Assembly: GCA_944380875.1 (NCBI GenBank)
Contig: CALWJA010000105.1
Span: forward strand, 1-64,000
DNA from: an uncultured Clostridia bacterium
Lineage (GTDB): Bacteria; Bacillota; Clostridia; Oscillospirales; Acutalibacteraceae
DNA length: 64,000 nucleotides
Direction of reading: 5' to 3'
The translations under genes were made by a program, and so were the position numbers. Shown one piece after another: positions 27,936-35,483 of this stretch (its first letter is position 1; every line of letters starts with the position of its first letter). The notes below the pieces were generated by a model, which saw only the letters and a program-made list of their open reading frames with translations, did not search any database and was not told the origin of the DNA.

Positions 27936-27969
27936 GAAAAAAGCGCCCATTCCATTTAGAATGGGCGCT
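27936..27969 (-). terminator. Terminator after cdaR
   Basis: Perfect 11-bp stem AGCGCCCATTC / GAATGGGCGCT with a 6-base loop and a TTTTTT run on the minus strand, 17 bases after the cdaR stop. Confidence 0.9.
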
Positions 27970-27985
27970 CTGACGCTTTATCTTC

Positions 27986-29317
27986 TTATTCCGATTTAGG
28001 CTGAACGAGTACATTGACTTTGTGATTCCCAGTAACCCAGCAATAAGAAGTACCCGAAACATTAAAGGAGACGGGCATTTCCGTGTATCCCGAAAAATCT
28101 GTTTTACCGGATAGATCCACTGTGCCAATAATCTTTCCCTCGGTGAGAGCGGATATCTCATCACTCAGCCCCACCACTGTCACATCAACGGAGGAAGTAG
28201 TCACTTCCGCCTCATATCCATCCGGTACATTCGTGAAACGGAAATGATCCGCTGTAAAGGTCCGACTGCTAAAACCAGTAAGATTAAAGTCAATGGTTAC
28301 ATCCTGAATTCCCTGCAGATTTTTCAATCCTCTTGGCAAGGAGACAGGGACTTTAATAGAAGTGTTGCTTAGATTGATCTGTGTAAAATCCACTGGTTCC
28401 AGTTCAATAGACGTGAGGGATTCCAACTCATCCGTTGTTCCTGCTACCTCTATGCTGTTGGGAGAAAGAATAATTCTGCCGGAATCCTTCGGGATGCCCG
28501 AAGGCAAATTTATAAAGCTAGGTGTTATAGACAACGTCTTTCGCAAGAGAATCGGCACAGTCACATCTGCTGTTTCCGTACTCAATGTCAATCGGCTCAT
28601 CTTATCCTGGCTAATCTGGTTACCGTTTGCATCCAAGAACTGAAGATCTGCTGTAAAAAGAGTTGTTTCCGTTGCGGAAGACAAATCCTTTTCCCCAACT
28701 GTTACCGAAGAAATACTGTCTATAATACTCTGAGGGCCGGAAACCTTTACAGTTTCAGGTGAAGCAACCGGTGTGCTGCTGTAGTATCCTTCTACTGAAG
28801 AACCCTTAATGCCGCTTGTATCAATCTGAAACGTTTTTTCTCCGGAGTAATCCAGCATAACCTGAATGAGAGACGGCTCAATGCGATCCACCTCAAAATC
28901 CGTAACATACCCAACCTTTTTAACGGATAAGGTAGCAATATTATTGCTTCCTTCGCTTATATTACTGGAGAAAAGGGTTTCAACCTGCAAATCGTCTTTT
29001 GTAACATTGTGAACCGAAAGACTGTTGCCCTTGATATATACTGTAACAGTCTGTTCCTGGTCAACAAATGCTTTGAGCCCTGCCTCCTGATAAGCCTCCG
29101 GCAGTTTAATGGTAACCGGCACATCGCGAATGGCTACAGGATATTCTTCCGTATTTGTAAACGCCATCAGGAACCAAACGATCAAAGCCAGCAAAACGGA
29201 CAAAACCATTAAAAATTTATTGCTTTGAAAGAAAGAGAATTTATCCTTTTTCCCTTTCTTCTCTACAGCATTCTTTGACACAATGGAAGATTTTTTATTT
29301 TCTGCATTTCTATTCAT
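27986..29317 (-). CDS. cdaR: YbbR-domain protein CdaR
   Basis: A 443-residue membrane-anchored protein with one N-terminal membrane segment (about 32-50, FLMVLSVLLALIVWFLMAF) followed by several extracellular YbbR repeats. CdaR binds and modulates the diadenylate cyclase CdaA, whose gene precedes it and overlaps by eight bases. In other Firmicutes glmM follows; here a terminator does. It is a regulator of cyclic di-AMP synthesis by family and context. Confidence 0.92.
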   Translation of the reverse strand: MNRNAENKKSSIVSKNAVEKKGKKDKFSFFQSNKFLMVLSVLLALIVWFLMAFTNTEEYPVAIRDVPVTIKLPEAYQEAGLKAFVDQEQTVTVYIKGNSLSVHNVTKDDLQVETLFSSNISEGSNNIATLSVKKVGYVTDFEVDRIEPSLIQVMLDYSGEKTFQIDTSGIKGSSVEGYYSSTPVASPETVKVSGPQSIIDSISSVTVGEKDLSSATETTLFTADLQFLDANGNQISQDKMSRLTLSTETADVTVPILLRKTLSITPSFINLPSGIPKDSGRIILSPNSIEVAGTTDELESLTSIELEPVDFTQINLSNTSIKVPVSLPRGLKNLQGIQDVTIDFNLTGFSSRTFTADHFRFTNVPDGYEAEVTTSSVDVTVVGLSDEISALTEGKIIGTVDLSGKTDFSGYTEMPVSFNVSGTSYCWVTGNHKVNVLVQPKSE

Positions 29318-30179
29318 GTTTTTTAATCCTCCGCAAAGAAGGGATACGACGTTCTGTTTTTTCTTCTGTCAGAAGATAACCCTCCAACGCTTCCTGCAGC
29401 GTTTCTTTGGAATAATTTCGAGTGAGCCTGCCATTTACAGCAAGGGAAATCTGGCCGGTTTCTTCTGACACAATCAAAACGATTGCATCTGAATTTTCAC
29501 TCATTCCAATGCCTGCTCTATGTCGGGTACCAAGATCAACACTTACATTATCGCTTTTGGTAAGGGGAAGAATACATCCCGCTGCATATACCATACTATC
29601 CCGTATTACCATCGCTCCGTCATGCAGAGGCGCCTTATTCCAAAAAATATTGCCGATAAGCGGAACAGAAGGAATAGCATTGACAATCGTCCCGGTATCA
29701 ATAATTTCCCCCAATTTGGTTTCTCTTTCAAACACAATCAGAGCACCTGTTTTTGTCCTCTGAAAATTTTCAGCTGCTTCTGTAACTGCGGAAATACATC
29801 TTCGTTTTTCTTTTTCCAAATCTTCTTCCTTCTGAACCAAACCAAAACCTTTTCGCAATCCGCTTCTGCCCATTTGTTCCAGGGCTCTGCGTACTTCAGG
29901 CTGAAATACAATCATAAGAGCTATTACACTGAAATTAAAAACATAACTCAAAATCGTTTTCATCATCTGCAAATCAAACAGATTCGCAGCAGACCACACG
30001 ATCAGAAGTATTAGTATTCCTTTTACCAACTGTTCAGCTCTTGTTTCCCGAATAAGCTTTATAAAATTATATATGATAAAAGATACCAAAAGAACATCTA
30101 TAGCTGAAGTTAAAGTAAAGGAAGATAACAGCCCCAAAAATTGATACCATAAATTTGTGATAACCTCCAAGATGTTCAA
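29310..30179 (-). CDS. cdaA: Diadenylate cyclase CdaA
   Basis: Membrane enzyme making cyclic di-AMP from two ATP, a signal for osmolyte and wall homeostasis. The 289-residue protein has three N-terminal membrane segments (within about 10-85) and the DisA_N catalytic domain with the DGA motif (HDGAMVI) and RHR motif (TRHRAGIGMSE). It is followed by the overlapping cdaR. Confidence 0.95.
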   Translation of the reverse strand: MNILEVITNLWYQFLGLLSSFTLTSAIDVLLVSFIIYNFIKLIRETRAEQLVKGILILLIVWSAANLFDLQMMKTILSYVFNFSVIALMIVFQPEVRRALEQMGRSGLRKGFGLVQKEEDLEKEKRRCISAVTEAAENFQRTKTGALIVFERETKLGEIIDTGTIVNAIPSVPLIGNIFWNKAPLHDGAMVIRDSMVYAAGCILPLTKSDNVSVDLGTRHRAGIGMSENSDAIVLIVSEETGQISLAVNGRLTRNYSKETLQEALEGYLLTEEKTERRIPSLRRIKKHE

Positions 30180-30234
30180 CCTTCCTCCATACTGTCATTC
30201 CGCCAATCCATATGACATCTATTTTTCTTATTAT

Positions 30235-30262
30235 ATTTTAGCACATTTCACCTTATATGCAA
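30235..30262 (-). promoter_or_regulatory. Promoter of cdaA-cdaR
   Basis: Minus-strand TTGCAT (30257-30262) and TAAAAT (30235-30240) with 16 bases between, about 55 bases upstream of cdaA. Confidence 0.5.
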
Positions 30263-30279
30263 AGCTTTTACCTACATTT

Positions 30280-31413
30280 TTAAAGAATTTTGCGTAATGC
30301 AGAAACAAAACCGGCAATCTGATTTTCTGTTGTAAATACCGATGGGCAGCAACGGACAGCACCAGATTCAAGAGTTCCCATTGTCTTGTGCGCGCAAGGG
30401 GCACAATGAAGGCCCGCACGAACAGCAACGCCTTGTTTGGCCAAAAAAGCCCCCACATCTTCGCTATCCATGCCTTCCACATTAAAGGATACAACTGGCC
30501 CCAGAGCATTTCCGTCCGGTTCCGGAGTGTAAAGATGAATTTTAGGACTTTGCCGTATTCTCCGATATAAACGCTGCATAAGAAGGGTTTCATGCTCCAA
30601 AATGCGGGAAATTCCTCTTGTCTTCACAAACCGTATCCCTGCATGAATACCGCAAATTCCAGGCACATTAACTGTGCCGCTCTCAAACCGATCCGGAAGG
30701 GTATCCGGCTGCTGAAGAGAAACAGAATTGGTTCCTGTTCCTCCTTCTATCAAAGTATCCAGATTTTTTTCCATACATGTTACAAGGATGCCCGTTCCCA
30801 TGGGGGCATACAATCCTTTGTGGGAAGCGACACACAAATAGTCGCAGCTTTCTCCCATCTTAATCGGAAATACACCAGCAGACTGCGCAGCATCCAAACA
30901 CAAGGGAATTCCGTATTGGTGGGCAAGAGCCGCAATTCGTTCCACAGGCAGCCGTATTCCCCAAACATTTGAAACATGGGTGCAAACCACCAAAGCTGTA
31001 TTGGGTTTTAATGCCTTCCTGAAAGAATCCACTGTTTTATCATTGTCGCCAGGGGTTACTTCTACGGCTGTATAGGTAATGCCCTTTTCAGCCAATTTTT
31101 CCAAGGGACGCATGACCGCATTATGCTCCAGATTAGATGTGACCACATGATCTCCCGGTTTTAAGATTCCTTTCATAACATAGTTTAAAGATGCCGTACA
31201 GTTAGGTGTAAATACAACGCATTCCGGCCCCGCTGCACCAAAAAAATCCGCAACTTCGCTGCGGGTTCGATAAATCTCTTCCGCCGTGCGCATACTCATG
31301 GAATGCCCTGCCCTACCTGGATTGGCTCCATATAGAAGCAGGGCGTTGTTAACAGCACGATTTACAGCAGAAGGCTTTGGGTACGTTGTCGCCGCATTAT
31401 CAAAATAAATCAT
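30280..31413 (-). CDS. Cysteine desulfurase-family class V aminotransferase
   Basis: PLP enzyme of 377 residues. The PLP lysine is in ASHKGLYAP, and the likely active cysteine is in RAGLHCAPCAHKTMG. It matches the family often labelled TIGR01977 (EF2568-like), which is distinct from IscS/SufS. In many anaerobes such genes occur with DUF3343 and SirA/YedF-like proteins in sulfur or selenium handling. The ATG overlaps the DUF3343 stop in an ATGA arrangement. The sulfur acceptor is unknown. Confidence 0.85.
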   Translation of the reverse strand: MIYFDNAATTYPKPSAVNRAVNNALLLYGANPGRAGHSMSMRTAEEIYRTRSEVADFFGAAGPECVVFTPNCTASLNYVMKGILKPGDHVVTSNLEHNAVMRPLEKLAEKGITYTAVEVTPGDNDKTVDSFRKALKPNTALVVCTHVSNVWGIRLPVERIAALAHQYGIPLCLDAAQSAGVFPIKMGESCDYLCVASHKGLYAPMGTGILVTCMEKNLDTLIEGGTGTNSVSLQQPDTLPDRFESGTVNVPGICGIHAGIRFVKTRGISRILEHETLLMQRLYRRIRQSPKIHLYTPEPDGNALGPVVSFNVEGMDSEDVGAFLAKQGVAVRAGLHCAPCAHKTMGTLESGAVRCCPSVFTTENQIAGFVSALRKIL

Positions 31414-31637
31414 ACGCCGCCTCTTTCCCGAAAGCCTTTAACAGATATACCCGCTTCCTGCAAAAGTTGTGCTGCTTCTTCTGTCCTGTCGGGGACATAT
31501 ATGCCATAACCGCAGCCGGCGTCTTTCGCTCCTCTGGGAGCGCGTTCAACATAAGCGCGGAATCCACGCCTCTGCAGCAAATCACGGCCTTTCATCGCAT
31601 ACGTGATCGAACTCACCATGATGAGTGATTTGTTCAC
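31410..31637 (-). CDS. DUF3343 (Se/S carrier-like) protein
   Basis: A 75-residue protein with the DUF3343 pattern: NKSLIMVSSITYAMKGRDLL, two central Cys/Gly residues (GCGY) and a terminal GISVKG. A GTG at 31637 with GAGGTGAG about seven bases upstream is preferred; the frame is open 17 codons further up. Members are thought to act as small sulfur or selenium carriers next to cysteine desulfurases, which fits the overlapping neighbour. This is inference from context. Confidence 0.75.
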   Translation of the reverse strand: MNKSLIMVSSITYAMKGRDLLQRRGFRAYVERAPRGAKDAGCGYGIYVPDRTEEAAQLLQEAGISVKGFRERGGV

Positions 31638-31717
31638 CGGTCTCACCTCTTTGGTTGGATAAATTGAAGATATTAAAATCTTTCCCATACCAAGATATGC
31701 CGGTGGGAAGTAAGGTG

Positions 31718-32191
31718 CTAATTTTTTTCAATTAAGCAAACCGCATGGGCGGCAAGGCCTTCCCCTTTACCAGTAAATCCAAGACCTTCTTCCGTTGTAG
31801 CTTTTACACTGACTTGCTCCACAGTCACTCCCATTGCTTTTGCCAGGTTATCCCGCATTTGCGGAATATAAGGACGGAGCTTTGGCGCCTGCGCCAAAAT
31901 AGTAGCATCTACATTTTCAATCTTCCAGCCTTTATCCCGAAGCATTTGAGCCGTCTTTTGCAATAACAGAAGGCTGTCGGCGTCTTTATACGCAGGGTCA
32001 CTATCCGGAAAAAAGAGGCCTATATCCCCCATGGCAAGTGCTCCCAACAAGGAATCTGCTATTGCATGGGCCAGAACATCTGCATCAGAATGTCCAAGAA
32101 GCCCCATTTCCCAGGGAATATGTACTCCTCCCAAAATCAATTTCCGCCCAGGAACCAGCCTATGCACATCATATCCATGCCCGATTCTCAT
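31718..32191 (-). CDS. ispF: 2-C-methyl-D-erythritol 2,4-cyclodiphosphate synthase
   Basis: Fifth enzyme of the non-mevalonate isoprenoid pathway. The 157-residue protein has the zinc ligands in GYDVHR and [14 protein letters not shown], and the [15 protein letters not shown] loop. It follows ispD by six bases. Confidence 0.97.
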   Translation of the reverse strand: MRIGHGYDVHRLVPGRKLILGGVHIPWEMGLLGHSDADVLAHAIADSLLGALAMGDIGLFFPDSDPAYKDADSLLLLQKTAQMLRDKGWKIENVDATILAQAPKLRPYIPQMRDNLAKAMGVTVEQVSVKATTEEGLGFTGKGEGLAAHAVCLIEKN

Positions 32192-32197
32192 ACTCTT

Positions 32198-32878
32198 CTA
32201 CCTCCGCTTCTTTATAACAGATTCTGCAACGGCAAGATCATCCTCGGTTGTCAGCTTAATATTGGTATATTCTCCCCGGTAAAGATGTATGGGATGTTTT
32301 AAATATTCCCATAACTGGCAATCATCTGTGTATTCTCTTCCTTCTTTTACAGCTTTACAGATTTCTGTTCGATACATTTCTAAAGGAAAAACCTGGGGCG
32401 TTTGCATGCTCCACAGCATAGAGCGATCGGGTGTATAGGAAACCATTCCGTCTTTATCCGCCAATTTAATGGTATCTTTTACTGGAACAGCCAAGGCAGA
32501 CGCTCCCCATTTTTTAGCATCGGAAATTACACCGTCAATTTCATCCGGCGTAATGAGACAGCGTGCGCCGTCGTGTATAGCAATCCAACCGGAATCTTCC
32601 GCCGCTACCGCCCCATTTGCAGCAGACTGCTGACGCGATTCTCCACCCAATACAATTTTATATGGCTTTTGCAGTTTCTTTCCCGAAAGAAAAGAAACCA
32701 TTTCTTGATCTTGAGGCCGAATTACAAGCACAATAGAATCCACTTGCCCGGCACGTTGAAAGGCTTCAAGGGTCCATTCCAATACGGTCTTTCCCCATAA
32801 AGGAAGAAAAATTTTTGGTTTTCCCATACGGCTGGAATTTCCCGCCGCAACAATTACGGCACAGCAGGAATCTTTCAT
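32198..32878 (-). CDS. ispD: MEP cytidylyltransferase IspD
   Basis: Forms CDP-methylerythritol from MEP and CTP. The 226-residue protein has the nucleotide-binding VIVAAGNSSRMGKPK motif, with the following IAIHDGARCLI and MLWSMQTPQVF regions. It is encoded in one transcript with ispF. Confidence 0.96.
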   Translation of the reverse strand: MKDSCCAVIVAAGNSSRMGKPKIFLPLWGKTVLEWTLEAFQRAGQVDSIVLVIRPQDQEMVSFLSGKKLQKPYKIVLGGESRQQSAANGAVAAEDSGWIAIHDGARCLITPDEIDGVISDAKKWGASALAVPVKDTIKLADKDGMVSYTPDRSMLWSMQTPQVFPLEMYRTEICKAVKEGREYTDDCQLWEYLKHPIHLYRGEYTNIKLTTEDDLAVAESVIKKRR

Positions 32879-32902
32879 TTTCTTATCCCTCTCTTTTGTT
32901 AG

Positions 32903-32939
32903 AAATGGCTGTTTTAAGTTTTCCTTAAAACAGCCATTT
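32903..32939 (-). terminator. Terminator after the ADP-ribosylation-related unit
   Basis: Perfect 16-bp stem AAATGGCTGTTTTAAG / CTTAAAACAGCCATTT with a 5-base loop, five bases after the 84-residue protein's stop and just upstream of ispD. It isolates the three-gene unit from ispD. Confidence 0.85.
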
Positions 32940-32943
32940 TCTT

Positions 32944-33198
32944 TTATTCTTCTACCACGATCTCATCTGCCAAAGCCAGAAGCTGCTTCACCCGATTATC
33001 GGGATCTTTCCTTGTATCCTGCAAAAGATCCGAATCATCATGGAAATTCCCCCAAACCGAATATCTTCCATCTTCCTGCACGACAATTTCCAGTTCCTTA
33101 TATTTTCGATACTCTTCTGGAGAAAAGTCTTCTTTATAAGAAAACAAAAGTTCCGCAGCTTTCAATTGATTGACCCCTCGTATCCAAATACGCTCCAT
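32944..33198 (-). CDS. Uncharacterised 84-residue acidic protein
   Basis: A small acidic protein I do not recognise: MERIWIRGVNQLKAAELL, a central region rich in E and Y, and SVWGNFHDDSDLLQD before an acidic end. It has no membrane segment or cysteine motif. The ATG follows the DUF3841-like stop with a one-base gap, and it has only a weak ribosome site, so translation is probably coupled. It could be a partner or antidote of the upstream protein; this is a guess from position. Confidence 0.7.
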   Translation of the reverse strand: MERIWIRGVNQLKAAELLFSYKEDFSPEEYRKYKELEIVVQEDGRYSVWGNFHDDSDLLQDTRKDPDNRVKQLLALADEIVVEE

Positions 33199-33199
33199 A

Positions 33200-33679
33200 T
33201 TACCACTTTTCTTTCTTTGTGAATTCGTATTTTACCAGCCATTCAGGCCGTATCTCCTCAAGAATTACCTGCGGGACTTCGTATCTCCAGGATACTTTCT
33301 GTGTCTTTAAAGCATGGATGGCCGCATCCAGTTGCTTCTGTGTTATTTCTGTTTCAGATGTCATATCCATCTTTGTGTAGTTGTCTTTCCTGGTGTATTT
33401 AAGGTAAAACATGAAATCCGCCCACACTTTATACTCTGTCAGCTTGACAAATTGCTTAGGCACATTCAGAGTCAGAAGCACACTGCTGGAAACGCAGCCG
33501 CCGGAATATTTTTTATGATATTTTAAGCAGCCAAACACAGGACATTCACAGGAGAGGCCGAGAATATCAATAAGAGCCTGATATTCCCTCGCAAAACTGA
33601 TACTTTTATATGCTCGATACACTTTTCCGGATTTAAGGATGTTTAATACCTGGGTAGATTGATATGTTACGACTTTAAT
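33200..33679 (-). CDS. DUF3841-like protein with an apparent ATT start
   Basis: A 159-residue soluble protein beginning IKVVTYQSTQVLNILKSG and continuing KVYRAYKSISF. The N-terminus resembles DUF3841 (pattern 'xVxTxQ..V...L..G..yR') and more loosely the start of ADP-ribosyltransferase folds such as DarT. Middle cysteines (CECPVFGC) and a VWADF patch follow. The codon at the N-terminus is ATT (33679-33677), with GGGAGG seven bases before it. The next in-frame start is a GTG at 33622 with no good site and would lose the conserved region. It lies 15 bases after the ADP-ribosylglycohydrolase gene. Confidence 0.65.
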   Translation of the reverse strand: MKVVTYQSTQVLNILKSGKVYRAYKSISFAREYQALIDILGLSCECPVFGCLKYHKKYSGGCVSSSVLLTLNVPKQFVKLTEYKVWADFMFYLKYTRKDNYTKMDMTSETEITQKQLDAAIHALKTQKVSWRYEVPQVILEEIRPEWLVKYEFTKKEKW

Positions 33680-33694
33680 AGAAATTCCTCCCTT

Positions 33695-34483
33695 TCAATT
33701 CATAGATGCCCAATTGAATAAAAACATATCCGGCCTTCCCTGTATATTCCCTTTTATGAGATATTTACGTAAAATCGCCAAATTGTCAAAACCTGTTTCT
33801 CCATAATACGCTTCTGCAATACCGCCCGCAATACATCCAACCGTATCCGTATCACAGGTAATGCTTAGAACATTGCGCATACAGCTTTCCCAGTTATAGC
33901 TTTCCAAAAAGCAACGCACCGCCAAAGGCACTGTTTTATTGCAGCGAATATCAAATTTAGAAAACGGCCTTCTGGCGTATAACGGCGTTTCCACATTATA
34001 GCCATATCCTCGCTGCATATAAGCAGCTATTTCCCGTTTGCTGCATCCGTTCCGAGCCAAATATATACATACCGCAGTAGCTTCTGCACCCTGAAGCCCA
34101 TCCGGATGATTGTGGGTGCAGGAAGCGCTTTCCCGGGCTTCTTTTTTCACATCCTCCAAATTTTCAAAATGTTCCCCAATAAAACTAACACGCATAGCAG
34201 AACCGTTTCCATAACTGTTATACGGCTTATGAGTCGGGTCATTAAGCCATTTTTTAAACATTGTACCATATCCTGCAGAAGGATACTTTTTACCAAGCTC
34301 CGTATATGCTACCCGATAGGAATATCCGCATAAAATTGCATATTTGGTTGCAATGGACATTACCGTATCATCTGTAAAAAAGCAATCATCAGCAAAAAGC
34401 TCTACTGTTTTAGCGTTAAATCCCTTAGGTTTGCTGAACTCAAAGCGGGAACCGGCTATATCCCCTAATATTGCACCAAACAT
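33695..34483 (-). CDS. ADP-ribosylglycohydrolase family protein
   Basis: A ~262-residue enzyme of the DraG/ARH fold, which removes ADP-ribose from proteins or other targets. The metal-binding motifs are present: GAILGDIAGSRFE, FTDDTVMSIA, GNGSAMRV, and CDTDTVGCIAGGIAEA with the Asp-x-Asp-Thr. The ATG at 34483 has GGAGGG seven bases upstream and matches the family start, though the frame runs further. Own promoter. The following DUF3841-like and small acidic genes make a compact unit. Confidence 0.9.
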   Translation of the reverse strand: MFGAILGDIAGSRFEFSKPKGFNAKTVELFADDCFFTDDTVMSIATKYAILCGYSYRVAYTELGKKYPSAGYGTMFKKWLNDPTHKPYNSYGNGSAMRVSFIGEHFENLEDVKKEARESASCTHNHPDGLQGAEATAVCIYLARNGCSKREIAAYMQRGYGYNVETPLYARRPFSKFDIRCNKTVPLAVRCFLESYNWESCMRNVLSITCDTDTVGCIAGGIAEAYYGETGFDNLAILRKYLIKGNIQGRPDMFLFNWASMN

Positions 34484-34517
34484 CCTATTCCCTCCAAAAA
34501 CCGGTCTGTTATTAAAT

Positions 34518-34546
34518 AGTATACTAATTTCAGAGCCGTTTTCCAA
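34518..34546 (-). promoter_or_regulatory. Promoter of the ADP-ribosylglycohydrolase unit
   Basis: Minus-strand TTGGAA (34541-34546) and TATACT (34518-34523) spaced by 17 bases, about 40 bases before the start. Confidence 0.6.
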
Positions 34547-34581
34547 GCTATTTATGGAAATTTATGTGGAATAAAATGGAA

Positions 34582-35241
34582 TTATAGCTGTGCCTGCCCA
34601 TTAATGTTAAGATGAAAAGAAAGCCCTAAACGTTCCGCTGCTTTCCGGCAAAGAGTCATGCGGTCCAAAAAGATTTCGAAGTAGTCTATTACCGGAGAGA
34701 TTTTTGTATCCAGTTTCAAATTCAGAATCAGAGACGTATGATCTTCTGAAAGCTCCGCATTGCTTTCCTCTACCGCATAGTTCACACGGTCATGGATATC
34801 AAACGTAGAAATATCCTGGTTTCGGACACGGCTGCGCCGCACATCGGTTTTATCCCCTAAAATCAATGCCGCAGCAATTTCTGTAACGGGAAAAGCCGTT
34901 CCTTCATCATGGTTGCCTATAGCGCTGATGATCGCAGAAATTTCATCCGGCTCGGCCCCCAAATGATCCAATACACGAAAAGCCATTTGCGCTCCGCTTT
35001 GAGCATGATTATATCGGTTGATAACATTACCGATATCGTGAAGATATCCCGCGATCCAGGCTAAGTCTGCTGTTTTTTCCGGATAATTTAAGTCCAAAAG
35101 CAATTTCTTCGCAAAATGCGCAACTTTCGTTACATGTGCAAAGCTATGTTCTGTATATCCGAGAGAACCCAGCATTTCGTCTGCCCAGGCTATATACGTA
35201 TGAACCTCCTGGCTTTTTTTAATACTTTCGATAGTTATCAT
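34582..35241 (-). CDS. HD-domain phosphohydrolase
   Basis: A 219-residue protein with an HD metal-dependent phosphohydrolase domain: the first His in EHSFAHV, the His68-Asp69 pair in GYLHDIGN, then a histidine in IGNHDEG and an aspartate in LGDKTDVRRSR. This arrangement is like small nucleotide or 5'-nucleotidase HD enzymes, but the substrate is not evident. It is followed by a C-terminal tail with no clear domain. A possible promoter is TTGATA-18-TATAAA near 35295-35325. Confidence 0.8.
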   Translation of the reverse strand: MITIESIKKSQEVHTYIAWADEMLGSLGYTEHSFAHVTKVAHFAKKLLLDLNYPEKTADLAWIAGYLHDIGNVINRYNHAQSGAQMAFRVLDHLGAEPDEISAIISAIGNHDEGTAFPVTEIAAALILGDKTDVRRSRVRNQDISTFDIHDRVNYAVEESNAELSEDHTSLILNLKLDTKISPVIDYFEIFLDRMTLCRKAAERLGLSFHLNINGQAQL

Positions 35242-35442
35242 TCCTGCAACATCCTTTTCCTATCCAAATCTTGATTTCTAAATAATTGAAAGTATCCCTT
35301 TATAGCATTTAATATAAGCCTATATCAAAAAAGATAAAACAGCCAAAAGAAATGAACACTACTGGCTTTATACACCTTGTTTCTATTATAACATGCAAAG
35401 GAAAATAGACAAGCAGATCTATGTTAAAAGCAAATGAACGAA

Positions 35443-35479
35443 AAAGCAGCTGTTTTCTAAGAAAGGAAACAGCTGCTTT
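35443..35479 (-). terminator. Terminator after ftsK
   Basis: Stem AAAGCAGCTGTTT / AAACAGCTGCTTT with an 11-base loop and a TTTTT on the minus strand, five bases after the ftsK stop. Confidence 0.85.
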
Positions 35480-35483
35480 CTGT

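Larger units (their letters stand above)
27612..27985 (-). other. Intergenic region with two terminators
   Basis: About 370 bases between the SPOCS promoter and cdaR. The part nearest cdaR holds two terminator hairpins in the same direction (listed separately) enclosing about 75 bases. The rest, 27612-27820, is AT-rich and shows no gene. Confidence 0.6.
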
